The notes: generated from the sequence alone by a model not told the origin. A stretch of 64,000 bases of DNA from Cepaea nemoralis (GCA_014155875.1 JACEFZ010027752.1:657501-721500); one strand, 5' to 3'. Shown: positions 11,291 to 22,540, numbered from the stretch's first letter. Numbers and translations are program-made.

Positions 11291-12050
11291 GTCTTTAGGT
11301 TGCCATTCCTCGCACCAGGATAAGGCTTGTACCCTCAGAAATGCACCCCTCTGCCCAAAGCCGCTGGCACAATATGAAGTGTCGGGTTTTGTGAGCGCCG
11401 AGAACACAACAAGCAGTGGGGGTATTCACCTATAGTTTAAATGCCATGCTCCAAGTCACGCCAGAAATATGAACTATGTTCGTTTGTCTCGGTCTACCCC
11501 AAAGCAGTTATTACGTAAAATAATACGTGTTTGGATGGGATGTTGTTGGAATAATAACATAATACGAAAGCATTTCAGAAAGCAGTGGCAAACTAACTGG
11601 CTCCTGACAGTCTTGGCAGACGATTGTTTGTTGCACTGTGCTTCAGAAAATGCATATTCACTACAACCCATGGCGGTAGCGAATGTGACTGATCCGGCCG
11701 ATTCGCGCAGTAAATGTGATGGATGCATGTGAACACATGGTCATTTCCACTGTCACGCACCATCTGACGTCTCACACACTCAGTGTGTAACATATCTGTA
11801 ATCATTTTCTCCTTTGTCTTTATTCCATTTCTGATCTTGTCCCTCCATGCAACACGATCAGCGCCGACTTGCTCCCAAGGTGCAGTATCAATGCCTGTAT
11901 CAACCATGTCCTGCTTACACACTAGTGGCGAACTACTGAACGTAAAATTTCTCAGTAGATCAATCTGGATTTGGGGTTGATCACGACTTCCTGCACAGCA
12001 CATTTAATACGAAAGAAGAGGTTAAAAACAATTGGGTTAGAGTGAATGTT
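11291..12050. other. No gene assigned; partial SINE-B-like segments
   Basis: 11580-11700 and 11930-12000 share CTGAACGTAAAATTT-type and TTGCACTGTG-type segments with other repeats in the window. No frame looks like a host exon. Confidence 0.35.
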
Positions 12051-12059
12051 TGGATTGTA

Positions 12060-12310
12060 ATACAAAGTTAGTTGCCTATCCTGTACAGGATGTCGCAGTC
12101 AACCCCAGCATGTTTGGACTGTTAGTGATTTATTGGCAAGTTTATATTCAGTAGTTTGTTATTGCATTCTGAACGACCGGCATCCATACCATTTCGTGAA
12201 AGAAAAAATTAACGCAAAGCGTTCTACTTCCAAATCGCATGCAGCTGTGTTTCGAACGCGGTATGTGCGTCCGTACCACCTTCGCCACGATGCAACTGTG
12301 TAATACAAGG
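12060..12310 (-). repeat. tRNA-derived SINE, family B
   Basis: It begins TTGCCTATCCTGTACAGGAT, contains CAGTAGTTTGTTATTGC and ends in a tRNA-like head in which a B-box-like GTGTTTCGAAC is visible. The same family occurs at 27755-27990 and 58464-58700 in fuller form. Confidence 0.7.
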
Positions 12311-12889
12311 ATGAGACAAAAGAAGGTAAACAAACCATATCACATTTGGATTCGGCGACGTTTGGTGAGTAGTTTCGCAGAGAATAGTGAAGTCAGCTTA
12401 TGGGACCGGATACGCTACGCGCGTGCACAAGGAGAATCAGGGGGACATCTCAAAACAAATCCTCTCGACTTGACTGTGGGCTCCAGATAAAGGACTTTGT
12501 AGTTACACTGTTCTCCCGTGTCCTCAGTGTATGATATTTCCAGCTACAGGGTCTTTTCTTCATCTTTGGTTCACTGGTATGTGTTTGGTTCTGTCTATGA
12601 CCTCCACATTGACGATTTTGTCACATCGTTGTATTTCTTACCTGTACATGCACCGATTAATACATGTTTGAAGTTTATTAGTTATCGTTTCAGATGTTCT
12701 TTTGACCTTACTGAAGTACTGATTTAACGTACATTTTCTAAGTTTGCTGCTAAGTTTACTTTCTTTTGACTTCCACAACATGGCGGATAGGCATTTGAAC
12801 TGTTAAGGCCTTTGGGGTGTTTATGCTTGTGGCTATCGTTTGCATTCGCATTTTCCTCATGTTGGACTGGAAGTGCATGGTTCCGTCGT
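12311..12889. other. No gene recognised
   Basis: Unique-looking sequence without repeats shared inside the window. 12518-12727 is open on + but has no recognisable family or splice context. Confidence 0.35.
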
Positions 12890-13310
12890 CCTGATACTGA
12901 GTTGACACTGTGAGCTGTGAGCGGCACTGTGAGCTGTGAATTTCGTGAGGAATGCTTTTACATCTGTCCGCGGTTGTTTGTAGCGTGAACTGCATGTTCG
13001 GAATAATGGCGGCTGATCTGTCACCGAACTGACTGGATTGCCTTATGCAGTAATGTGTGACTGCTGGTTTTATAGTGACTGCCGCTTCCATCGACGATGA
13101 ACTGTATTTTTCGTGGAGGACTTTTGTGTTGGCATTCTGGCGGCGGCATTATGCACATTGTACCTGTGCGGGCTTATTGGATTGCCGAGACTCCTGCCTA
13201 TTCCACTTTTCACATTGGACAGTGGGGAGCATTTTGTGTGATATTCACTGGCACAGGAACGGAGCAAAATGGGGATGACCCGTAGCCGTGAAGTTGGAAC
13301 CTCGACTAAC
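12890..13310 (-). repeat. Dispersed repeat R3
   Basis: Inverted relative to 16720-17355, sharing the AAAGTCCTCCACGAAAAATA and TGCATAATGCCGCCGCCAGA segments. This copy ends in (CTAA)n at 13304-13340, the matching copy begins with (TTAG)n. A shorter relative lies at 20700-20935. Confidence 0.75.
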
Positions 13311-13540
13311 TAACTAACTAATTAACTAACTAACTAACTAAAGATCTCTATCGATTCTCTCATTTTTGTCCACATTGCTGCCTAAATAAGTACACGGTCA
13401 CACCTCTAGAAGGTAGGTTTCATCTGCGTTTAGCCTCGTCCACATGTGACTATTAAGTCTGCGATGTCCTTATCTTTCTCTTCCTTTACCTTAATGACTA
13501 AGAAGAACTAACTAACTAACTAAGGAGAACTAACACAATT

Positions 13541-15255
13541 TTCTTGACTCTCAACGACAACCTTACAGAGAACTAACAACGCCATCTTGTTGGCTCTCAA
13601 CGACAGCTTTACAGAGAACTAACAATGTCCTGTTGGCTCTGAACGACTCGCCTTATAGAGAACTAACAATCTTATCAATATATCGCCTTATAGAGAACTA
13701 ACGCTATCTTGTTGGCTCTCAACGGCTGCCTGACAGAGAACTAACAGCACCATCATGTTGGCTCTCAACGACTGCCTGACAGAGAATTAACAACGCCATT
13801 TGGTTGACTCTCAACGGCTGCCTTACAGGGAACTAACATCACCATCTAGTTGGCTCTCAACGACTGCCTTACTGAGAACTAACAGCACCATCTTTTTGGC
13901 TCTCAACGGCTGCCTTACAGAGAACTAACAACGTCTTGTTGGCTCTCAACGGCTGCCTTACAGAGAACTAACAACATCATCTTGTTGGCTCTCAACGGCT
14001 GTCTGACAGAGAACCAACAAGACCATCTAGTTGGCTCTCAACGACTGCCTTACTGAGAACTAACAGCACCATCTTTTTGGCTCTCAACGGCTGCCTTACA
14101 GAGAACTAACAACGTCTTGTTGGCTCTCAACGGCTGCCTTACAGAGAACTAACAACATCATCTTGTTGGCTCTCAACAGCTGCCTTACATGAACTAACAA
14201 CACCATCTATTGTTGGCTCTCAACAGCTGCCTTACAGAGAACTAACAACACCATATAGTTGGCTCTCAACGGCTGCCTTACATGAACTAACAACACAATC
14301 TATTGTTGGCTTTCAACAGCAGTCTTACAGAGAACTAACAACACCATCTAGTTGGCTCTCAACGGCTGCCTTACAGAGAACTAACAAAACCATTTTGTTG
14401 GCTCTCAAGGGTGCCTTTCAGAGAACTAACAACGCCATCTTGTTGGCTCTCAACGGCCACAGAGAACTAACAGCACCATCTTATTGGCTCTCAACGGCTG
14501 CCTTACAGAGAACTAACAACGTCTTGTTGGCTATCAACGGCTGCCTTACAGAGAACTAACAACATCGTCTTGTTGGCTCTCAACAGCTGCCTTACATGAA
14601 CTAACAACACCATCTATTGTTGGCTCTCAACAGCTGCCTTACAGAGAACTAACAACACCATCTAGTTGGCTCTCAACGGCTGTCTTACATGAACTAACAA
14701 CACAATCTATTGTTGGCTCTCAACAGCAGTCTTACAGAGAACTAACAACACCATCTAGTTGGCTCTCAACGGCTGCCTTACAGAGAACTAACAAAACCAT
14801 TTTGTTGGCTCTCAAGGGTGCCTTTCAGAGAACTAACAACGCCATCTTGTTGGCTCTCAACGGCCACAGAGAACTAACAGCACCATCTTATTGGCTCTCA
14901 ACGGCCGCCTTACAGAGAATTAACAGCACCATCTTATTGGCTCTTAACGGCCACCTTACAGGGACCTAACAACGCCATCTCGTTGGCTCTCAACGGCTGC
15001 CTTACAGAGAACTAACAACGCCATCTTGGTGGCTGTCAGCGGCTGCCTTACAGAGAACTAACAATGCCATCTTGTTGGCTCTCAACGGCTGTCTTACAGA
15101 GAACTAACAACACCATCTTGTTGGCTCTGAGCAGCTGCCCTATAGAGAACTAACAGCAGCATCTTGTTGGATCTAAACGGCTGCCTTACAGAGAATTAAC
15201 AACGTCATCGTGTTGGCTCTCAACGGCTGCCTTGCAGAGAACAAACAACGTCATC
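13541..15255 (+). repeat. Minisatellite, about 46-bp unit, with higher-order structure
   Basis: The unit contains GGCTCTCAACGGCTGCCTTA and CAGAGAACTAACAACGCC. Roughly 37 copies are present. Variant units (one with a CTATTGTTGG insert, one with AAGGGTGCC, one shortened to ACGGCCACAGAG) recur in the same order about 407 bp apart (compare 14184-14480 with 14591-14890), so a nine-unit block was duplicated. Confidence 0.95.
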
Positions 15256-15639
15256 TCGATAATTTTAATGGAATTCTGCTAGAGAAACAGACCCCAACAC
15301 ACGCTAGCTGAAATGGGATATACCGGCCATTAGACACATAAAACACCAGGCAACGCATATGCTTATCCACGGCAACACAACACAGTCGGATATCACTTTT
15401 TTGTGGCCGGTACATAGTCTCAGCTTTATGACCTGATTTATTCTGCAGAATCATGTGTATCTCATTGTGGGTCGTCTGCTTCTCCAGTTGTCACGAAGTG
15501 AAGTACACTGTTATCTGATGACCTTAAGGATGGCATGAGTAGTTGTCGTATGTGTGCTTTATTATCAACGTCTGCGTTGGAATTCAATCTTTGGCCATAA
15601 CAGGATTGGATTGTTTCAAAACAGTACGGCTGAGTGGTC
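15256..15639. other. No gene recognised
   Basis: No repeat, exon or RNA structure recognised. Confidence 0.35.
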
Positions 15640-15800
15640 ATCTGGTCCGGCAAAATGGGCGCCTGATAGACTGGACTGGTTACTCACTCCAGAAAAAGAC
15701 AGTCCACATTCTTTGAGCATGTCTTGAGGAGAGGAAAGCTGGAGGAGTATGTCGTCAGTATGGGAAAGTTGCAGGGGAGGAGTAGAGAGACCAAAAGTGT
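15640..15800 (+). mobile_element. Non-LTR retrotransposon fragment
   Basis: The + frame reads KRQSTFFEHVLRRGKLEEY then VVSMGKLQGRSRE, the RRQ-x-x-FFGH-x-x-R motif of LINE C-terminal regions. Confidence 0.7.
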
Positions 15801-15899
15801 AGCCAACCCTTTTAAGTATTCAGCTCTTGAAGTATGGATGCATTTGTTCTTTTCTTTACCCAAGATATTCTTAGAACTCGTCTATAACATTTATATTCA

Positions 15900-16200
15900 A
15901 AGGCATTTATGCGCTGCTCAGCTTGTTTAGTAAGTGTCCAGGTCTGACAGGCGTATGTTGCAATGGGAAAGATGCTTGATCTTAAAAATCTAATTTTTGT
16001 AGTTCTATCTGTTCCACTCCATAATTTATTAAGTTGTTTTAGTCTTTGAAGAGCAATTGATAGTCGTCATTTAATTTCTTTCATTGCGTCACCGTTGTTG
16101 GTAATCAATGACCCAAGATATTCGAAATTTTCCACCACCTCCAATCTTTCCTCATGAACATATATTTCTTTCTCCATAGTAGTTTTATCTGAATGCATCT
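15900..16200 (-). mobile_element. Non-LTR retrotransposon RT C-terminal fragment
   Basis: The minus strand encodes ENFEYLGSLITNNGDAMKEI, RLSIALQRLKQLNKLW and FPIATYACQTWTLTKQ. These are the F-x-YLGS, the R-I-x-x-A and the Y-x-x-x-TWTL blocks near the end of LINE RTs. Confidence 0.82.
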
Positions 16201-16261
16201 ATCTAGTCTATCGGGTCTATCCAACCAAAAATTGGCACCGTAAAATGTCCTGTCCTAGTGT

Positions 16262-17500
16262 GGAACGAACGAACGAAAATCTTTATTTTCAAAGGGTTAA
16301 GACTTGGGCACGCAGGCCCGTGTGACATTCTGCCCTTCTAACTCTATTTCCTCTCATACATTCTTTCATTCAACATCACTTATGAAGCAAATTTTTGACA
16401 ACACAAGAACAATAAGCATTAAAACGCATGAAAAATAATCAATAACAAATGACTCACTGAGGCAATGTTTGACATGGGCATTATAAATACCCTAGGAAGG
16501 TGTAATGTGCCATAAATATGGACATGTCTTTTGGCTAGCTGTTGTTTGAAATAATTTACCATTATTATTGTCGTTTTTGGTTTTTGTTTATGCGAGTATG
16601 TAGTCTGTACTGAGGTAGTGTTCAAACAGGTTGCGAATGTATGTATAATGATTGGTGGTGTCTTTGATTTCTTGTGGAAGGTTGTTCCACAAGTGAGTGG
16701 CAGAGTATGCTAAGCTTGTTTTAGTTAGTTAGTTAGTCGCGGTTCCAACTTCACGGCAACGGGTCGTCCCCATATTGCTCCGTTCCTGTGCCAGTGAATA
16801 TCACAAAATGCTCCTCACTGCCCCATGTGAACAATGGAATAGACAGGAGTGTCGGCAAGCCAACAGCCCGCACAGGTACACTGTGCATAATGCCGCCGCC
16901 AGAATGCCAACACAAAAGTCCTCCACGAAAAATACAGTTCATCGTCGATGAAAACGGCAGTCACCAGAAAGACTTCATTGACCGGGGTTTTATCCCATAT
17001 GGCTCGGTCTCTTTCTGCAGGGCGACCCACCGAAAGCGCCGCACAAAGCACGAACTCCGTAGCTACAGCGACGACTCCCAGGAGTCTCCTGAAAAATGCA
17101 CTCGTGAACCGAAAAGGCAAACCAGTCAATCCAGCAACAGCCGGCCATCATCGTTCCGAACATGCAGTTCACGCGAAAAAACAACCGCGGACAGATGCAA
17201 AAGCATTCCACGCGAAATTCACAGCTCACAGTATCGCGCCACGCACTCACTCAGTAGCAGGGCGACGGAACCATAGCCTCCTTAGTCGCCTCTTACGACG
17301 TGCATGGTAGGCAACAGTGTTACTATTCTTTGCTACCCCGTAGGGCCCCGGCAACACATCTATCCAAGGTTTAGGGACATGGACTATATTTAGTCGTTCG
17401 CTATGTTTCTGAACAAGGTCGTTTACTGTGAATACAACCACAAATGTTGGATTTGTAGTAAATGGATGTGCAACATTTCTCTCTGCCACAAGTTTCATGC
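16262..17500 (-). mobile_element. CR1/L2-like non-LTR 3' end, split by repeat R3
   Basis: On the minus strand it ends with an AATAAAG-type signal followed by a short TTCG tail (16262-16290). Sequence 17370-17420 and 16630-16720 matches the intact relative at 23280-23494, whose frame reads RHSKRLNILHVTKPGIDL, a motif common at the C-terminus of CR1/L2-like elements. The copy is interrupted by R3 at about 16720-17355. Confidence 0.7.
16720..17355 (+). repeat. Dispersed repeat R3 inserted in a LINE
   Basis: Begins with TTAGTTAGTTAGTTAG and ends near CCCCGTAGGGCCCCGGCAAC. It splits a LINE whose uninterrupted relative is at 23380-23440. Long open frames on both strands (16788-17276, 16815-17129) show no known protein motif; tRNA-like B-box words occur in related copies. 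Confidence 0.7.
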
Positions 17501-17559
17501 CAAATATAAAATGAATGTTTTGTTGCTTATGATTTCTGAGCATGTTTACACTCTGTAGT

Positions 17560-17985
17560 TCGCCATACTTATGTATGGATGGGAAACGTGGGCAATAAGC
17601 AGATAAGCTGAAAAACATCTGATGGCAGTGGAAATGTGGTTTCTGAGGAAAATGAACAGAATTCCATGGACAGACATAAAAACCAATGATCAAGCACTAC
17701 AAGAAACAGATGAACACCGTAAACTGATTAGAGAAATTAGACGTAGACCGTCACAATTTGTTGGCCACGTTACGAGAATAATTAAATTGGAGAACTTAGT
17801 GACAACTGGCAAGATCGAGGGGAAGAGAACAAGGAGAAGGCAGATAAGTAAATACCTGGATGGCTGGGCCATGTTGTATGGTCGAGACAAGAACACTGAG
17901 CTGATGATTCACGACTCTGGTGATCGCGTGAGATGGCGAAACATGACCGCCCACGCTTATCGGCATGGCACGCGATGATGATGGG
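17560..17985 (+). mobile_element. Non-LTR retrotransposon C-terminal region and 3' end (GATGAT-tail family)
   Basis: It reads YGWETWAISR (with a stop), then EMWFLRKMNRIPWTDIKT, IREIRRRPSQFVGHVTR, LENLVTTGKIEGKRTRRR, KYLDGWAMLYGRDKN and ends RWRNMTAHAYRHGTR followed by GATGATGATGG. It is the longest copy of the family here and a good reference for the shorter ones. Confidence 0.85.
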
Positions 17986-18471
17986 TTGATTGCATTCTAG
18001 CATGATACCTCCCTTTCACCATTCTGAACAGCAGTTGTTGTAGATCTGAAATTGTTCTAGAAGATTCGCATGCACAAACATCCATATGATGGTTGTTTGC
18101 ATCCGGGCATGCAGTGTTAAACTATGACATCAAACAGCGAGTCCATTTACAAATCGTACTATACTAGATATCGTCTGTCGCATATGACACTTCCCACGTA
18201 TATTTTCCTGTCCCGTATCCCTGTTTGTTTTTTGTATTTGTAATAATAATTGTCACGACCCTGACTTGGCGTAATGCGACACCCAGCAGATACCAGCAGC
18301 AGATGGCACGTTTAAGGCGGGAAACGTACTACTCACAACAAAGGTCACACGTAGTTCACCAACCTCATGGATGTCTACTTAGTTGTGCTGAGTCATGTGA
18401 TTGTTGGCACCAGTCGCCGATGGGGATTTATGCAAGGTGATCTGATTGGAGCAGATTGCCAGAGCGTGTCC
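17986..18471. other. No gene recognised
   Basis: Apart from a 35-bp unit (about 18436-18470) that recurs right of the MITE at 18904-18938, nothing is recognised. Confidence 0.35.
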
Positions 18472-18479
18472 TCCTAGAT

Positions 18480-18898
18480 CAATGGTTCTCAACCTTTTTT
18501 GGCCCGTTCCCCGCCCCCCCCCCTTCACAATATTTTCATACGTCACCCCCCCCCCCCGTATTTCCTCTCTAAAATCCCCCCCCCCACACACACACGGTAT
18601 ACGTAATGAATGGAAGCTAAATTTAATAGCACATACTAAAACAAGTCTAGACGTCTACATAAAACGTGATTTGCGGGTCTACTTACGTTATAAAATGAAT
18701 TTCAGAAGGGTGAGACGTACAGAACCGTAAAGTATGAAGGGAAAAACAATATCAAGTAATCGGTTCTTGTATTAACGCGATCTTGAAATAATCTTAATTC
18801 CCCCCCCCCCCCCCCCCCCCACTCCCGGAAACCCTAAAATCCCCCCCCCCCCCCCCCCGGGGGGGGGGGGTGTATTCCCCACCGGTTGAGAACCACTG
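18480..18898. mobile_element. hAT-type MITE with 8-bp target duplication
   Basis: The left end CAATGGTTCTCAACC and the right end (reverse complement CAGTGGTTCTCAACC) are TIRs typical of hAT MITEs. TCCTAGAT is duplicated at 18472-18479 and 18899-18906. The interior holds C tracts (about 18513-18522, 18547-18558, 18578-18586, 18801-18820) and a C tract abutting a G tract (18841-18870). Confidence 0.9.
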
Positions 18899-18959
18899 TC
18901 CTAGATGATCTGATTGGAGCAGATTGCCAGGGCGTGTCCAGTCACGCCGAGATTGGCAG

Positions 18960-19040
18960 TTCATGTGGGTTTTTGGTGCTCGCTGCTCACTCGTTTTGAA
19001 CTCAAGCATATTTCATAGACGTGCTACTACTTCTAATAAA
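18960..19040 (-). repeat. SINE-A tail fragment
   Basis: CTCACTCGTTTTGAACTCAAGC and CTACTACTTCTAATA match the 3' tail of SINE-A copies; the tRNA-like head is missing. Confidence 0.55.
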
Positions 19041-19041
19041 C

Positions 19042-19425
19042 AATATAAATGACACAAAGTAGTGCAGCTTTACATAACAGAATTACGACACATACAGGAC
19101 GTTGCGGCGATTAGCCTTCATCAGCAAACAAACACATACACAAAACACAACATATAGTCACGGAGATCTACTGTGACTACATTAAGACGTGACCACAGAA
19201 TGAGAAGAATAAAAAGATGAAAAAATGAAAGCAATGAAGAGAAAATAAAAATGGGAAAAATTGGAAAAAAAAATGTTCCTACTTACCTCAGAATTCCGAG
19301 CTGTGTATATCCCCGAATGTCACCGTTGTCTTCTTCTATACCCAACCGAGGGAGTGGGGTATAGGATGATGACGGGGTGGTGTGTGTAACGGTTCAGTGA
19401 GCATCAGAGGTACTGGAGTGGAAGT

Positions 19426-19482
<57 letters not shown>

Positions 19483-20267
19483 ATCTCTATCTATCTATCT
19501 ATCTATCTATCTCCAACCCCCTCTCTCTCTTCTCATATATACCTTGCACATGTCCAATGACACTATTGTTTGAATGTCTGTTGAGCGGTGTAGATGTATG
19601 TATGTGCGCTCACACATATCAGTCTACCCAGACTTTAGGACTCGCCTCACAATAACATAAAGAAGTACATAGTGTGAGTTTCGTTAGTATAACCATCATA
19701 CTCGGGTGCACACTTCATTGCTCTTCAATATTAGTCCACTAGGGCCAACCCACTCACTGGCACCCACTCATGCTTTGTAAGTACATCCACTGGGATTCCT
19801 CAGATTCCATCCTCAGACAAATATCACAGGTTCCCGACCTACCTTCCTGCCTCCGCCCCTCCCCCCCCCCCTTCTTTCAAAGTACCACTTCCACTCCAGT
19901 ACCTGGGATGCTCACTGAACCGTTACACCCACCACCCCGTCATCATCCTACATCCCACTCCCTCGGGTGGGTATAAAAGAAGACAACGGTGATATTCGGG
20001 GCTAAACACAGATCGGAATTCTGAGGTAAGTAGGAACATTTTTGTTCCAATTTTTATTTTCTCTTGATTGCTTTCATTTTTGAAATCATTTTATTCTTCT
20101 AATTCTGTCGTCACGTCTTAATGTAGTCACAGGAGATCTCCGTGACTATATGTTGTGTTTTGTGTATGTGTTTGTTTGCTGATGAAGGCTAATCGCCGCA
20201 ACGTCCTGTATGTGTCGTAATTCTGTTATGTAAAGCTGCACTACTTTGTGTCATTTTATATTGTTTA
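19042..20267. mobile_element. Inverted pair of Penelope-like ends with hammerhead-like motif
   Basis: Arms 19042-19428 and 19883-20267 are inverted copies. The right arm contains a TATA-like GGTATAAAAG (about 19971), a splice-donor-like GAGGTAAGTAGG (20023), and near its end CTGATGA, a short GGC/GCC hairpin and GCAACGTC (20179-20204), resembling a hammerhead core with GAAAC changed to GCAAC. Penelope-like elements are known for inverted terminal repeats, introns in that region and hammerhead motifs. The 454-bp spacer holds a (CT)n/(CTAT)n repeat (19430-19512) and no RT. A related end is at 54360-54485. Confidence 0.6.
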
Positions 20268-20309
20268 CATTTTCACAGCTTTACCGCAGTTCCACCAAAT
20301 TTTATTCAT

Positions 20310-20551
20310 ACTACTTCTAGTGCACGACTGATTTTTGCGTGTGGATTAACGTTCCCTATTACCAATGTCCCTCACCATCAGGCGAACCCACTCCAACTTC
20401 TGAGATACTTGTAACTTATTCCCACAAGTCACAGATGAGAAGTCAACATTTTAGTTCAACTGTCCGGTGTGGGCTTAAACCAGCTACCTAGGCATCAGCA
20501 CAGCGGGTGTTTAAGAACGAGGGCTATTATCTATTCGACCGCGCCGACCTC
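20310..20551 (-). repeat. tRNA-derived SINE, family A
   Basis: The body words CCCTCACCATCAGGCGAACC and AGTCAACATTTTAG and the tRNA-like head at the right are present. The B box is mutated (GGGCTTAAACC). Confidence 0.78.
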
Positions 20552-20699
20552 CGCCCCTCTTCTTATGCTGAGAGTTGTTGCGGTGTGGCGCTGGTCGCCG
20601 CCACGCTACTACTGTATGCCCTCCAGGAAACCTAGCCACGACTAGACAGAACCCAGTACTTAGGATAGAATCTAACTAAAGGAGTTAAAAGTGTTTAAA

Positions 20700-20935
20700 A
20701 AGCAAAAGGAGTGACTTCATGGCACCGTGTTTCACCCCATATGGCTCGGTCTCTTTCCGCAAGGCAGCCTGCCGAAAGCGTCCCACGAAGCACTAATTCC
20801 GTAGCTCCAGCGACGACCCCCAGGAGTCTCCGAGAAAAACGCTCACGTGAACCGAACGTCGTAGCCCGGAATTTAACCCACGACCTTCAGAGCGCGAGGC
20901 AGACGGCGTAAGCACTTCGCCACGGAGACTATCTA
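20700..20935 (+). repeat. R3-related tRNA-like repeat
   Basis: It shares CCCATATGGCTCGGTCTCTT with the R3 copy at 16994 and ends with a tRNA-like segment (AATTTAACCCACGACCTTCA... then GCGTAAGCACTTCGCCACGG). It may be a third SINE type; 39130-39335 looks related. Confidence 0.55.
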
Positions 20936-21059
20936 ATAGAGGAAACAGACTTGTCGCAAATGCCCGCCGGAGTCGGAGAACCTGACCTTTGAGTTGCATA
21001 ACTAGGTGTGACGCACTTCCGTCGGGAGAGGAGCGAAGACAGAAAACTATATCATTGTC

Positions 21060-21480
21060 ATCATCGCTGTTGGGTTGAGTTGAGCTGAGATCCTACATCA
21101 CTGCACTCAGGACATTCCTATACGCGCTCCGTCCCCTCGTTCAACAGTCAGCGAAGAGTCATACTATTAATCGTTCCCGCCGCTATCTGATTGAAAGTTC
21201 TCCTGGTCCTCCTTCTCAGTTTTGGGATTATTCCAGAACCCCTGCCGATCCCCTGCAATCTCATTCGTTTCACCCACATATGGGTTCTCAATCTGTTCCC
21301 CCACCTTCTCCACCTGGTCCCACAGGCGCACGACCACCTCCCCCTTGTCCACAAGCAATCTACCACCAAGAGGTGCATTCATCACTATCACCACCATCAT
21401 TATCAACTCGACGATTAGCGTGGGCGATCATGCTTCTATACATCTTGCGATCTCCAGCTAGCAATTAGCAGTTTGAATCC
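21060..21480. other. Repeat fragments; no gene
   Basis: 21085-21165 repeats 3095-3180. Overlapping open frames at 21148-21468 on both strands have low-complexity His/Pro/Ser content and no motif. Confidence 0.35.
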
Positions 21481-21579
21481 AGTTCGTGCCATGTCACAAG
21501 ACTGATGGCAAAAGAGCCAGGAGAAGACAAAGAGATAAATACTTGGACGTGGCATAAGCGGGGCGAGAGCACAGAACAG

Positions 21580-21858
21580 ATCAGCATGGCCAAATAGATA
21601 AGAGCCTTTGTCTCAAACATCCGGTGTGTTGTTGCCGATGGTAAGGGGTTCAACACCCTACACTGGCTAGTTAGACTAAAATGTTGACTTCTCGTCCTTG
21701 ATTGGAAGACGTAAATTACAAGTACATCTGAAGTCTTGAGTGGGTTCGCTTGATGGCGGGGGAACTGGTAATGGGAAAAGCTAATTCGCGCGCAAAATGA
21801 AGTCCAGTGACACTAGAAGTAGCGTGTATGAACTACGCTTCGGTTCAAAGCGAGCGAA
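21580..21858 (+). repeat. tRNA-derived SINE, family A
   Basis: Head GATCAGCATGGCCAAATAG, B-box-like GGGGTTCAACACC, body ATGTTGACTTCTCGTCCTTG and tail ending GTTCAAAGCGAGCGA. It is one of the more complete copies. Confidence 0.82.
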
Positions 21859-21877
21859 TATCCACAAAAAGAAAAAA

Positions 21878-21952
21878 AAATGTGTGAGATGGCAAACCAT
21901 GACTGCTCATACATATCGAATGTCACATGATGATGATGACGACGACGACGAC

Positions 21953-22016
<64 letters not shown>
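21878..22016 (+). mobile_element. Non-LTR 3' end expanded into a (GAC/GAT)n microsatellite
   Basis: TGTGAGATGGCAAACCATGA to ATCGAATGTCACATGATGAT is the GATGAT-tail LINE end. It passes without a break into GAC then GAT repeats up to 22016. The 30-residue poly-Asp frame is an artefact. Confidence 0.8.
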
Positions 22017-22089
22017 ATAGAAGAATTTTGACTATGACAGTGTTGTTGAATAGTCCGGATTACTCTAACACACGTGTGGGTTTTTTTAA

Positions 22090-22200
22090 TAGTCATATTC
22101 AGGAACACTGAGCTGATCCACGACTCTGGTGATCGAGTGAAATGGCGAGTCATGACCGCCCAGCGCTTTCCGGCATGGCACATGATTGATTGATTGATTC
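22090..22200 (+). mobile_element. Non-LTR 3' end
   Basis: GAACACTGAGCTGATCCACG through GGCATGGCACATGATTGATT, the same family with a GATT tail. Confidence 0.65.
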
Positions 22201-22267
22201 GTTCCCGCTGTTCGTTCTGTCTCCCACACCCCAATCTAACATCTTTGACTTGTCCTGGCATTCTACC

Positions 22268-22415
22268 AAAAGAATCAAGAGAGTCCTTCAAGAAACACAC
22301 AAAAGCCGTAAATGTTTAGTGGAATTAGACGTCGGCAGTCATGATAAATGGGCAATATTATGAGGATGAAATAAACATGACAACTTAGTGACCGCTGGCA
22401 AATTTAAGGGAAGAA
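22268..22415 (+). mobile_element. Non-LTR C-terminal fragment
   Basis: Degenerate SGIRRRQS, MGNIMRMK and GKKT follow the IRRRQS-x-FVGHVMR...GKIEGKR layout. Confidence 0.5.
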
Positions 22416-22429
22416 AACTAACCAACGGC

Positions 22430-22540
22430 TTTTATTCTCAGAGGGTTAAGAATTGGGCACGCAGGCCTGTCTTACATTCTGCCCTTTTTATATGTCTGCG
22501 GTCATAGGTTATTTCATTCACACATCACTTATGAGGCTAC
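22430..22540 (-). mobile_element. CR1/L2-like non-LTR 3' end
   Basis: TTAAGAATTGGGCACGCAGG and CATTCTGCCC match the 3' end of the minus-strand LINE at 16262-16400. Confidence 0.6.

Noticed and set aside
21797..22111. Poly-Asp protein
   Set aside because: The Asp run is a (GAC/GAT)n microsatellite attached to a LINE 3' end.
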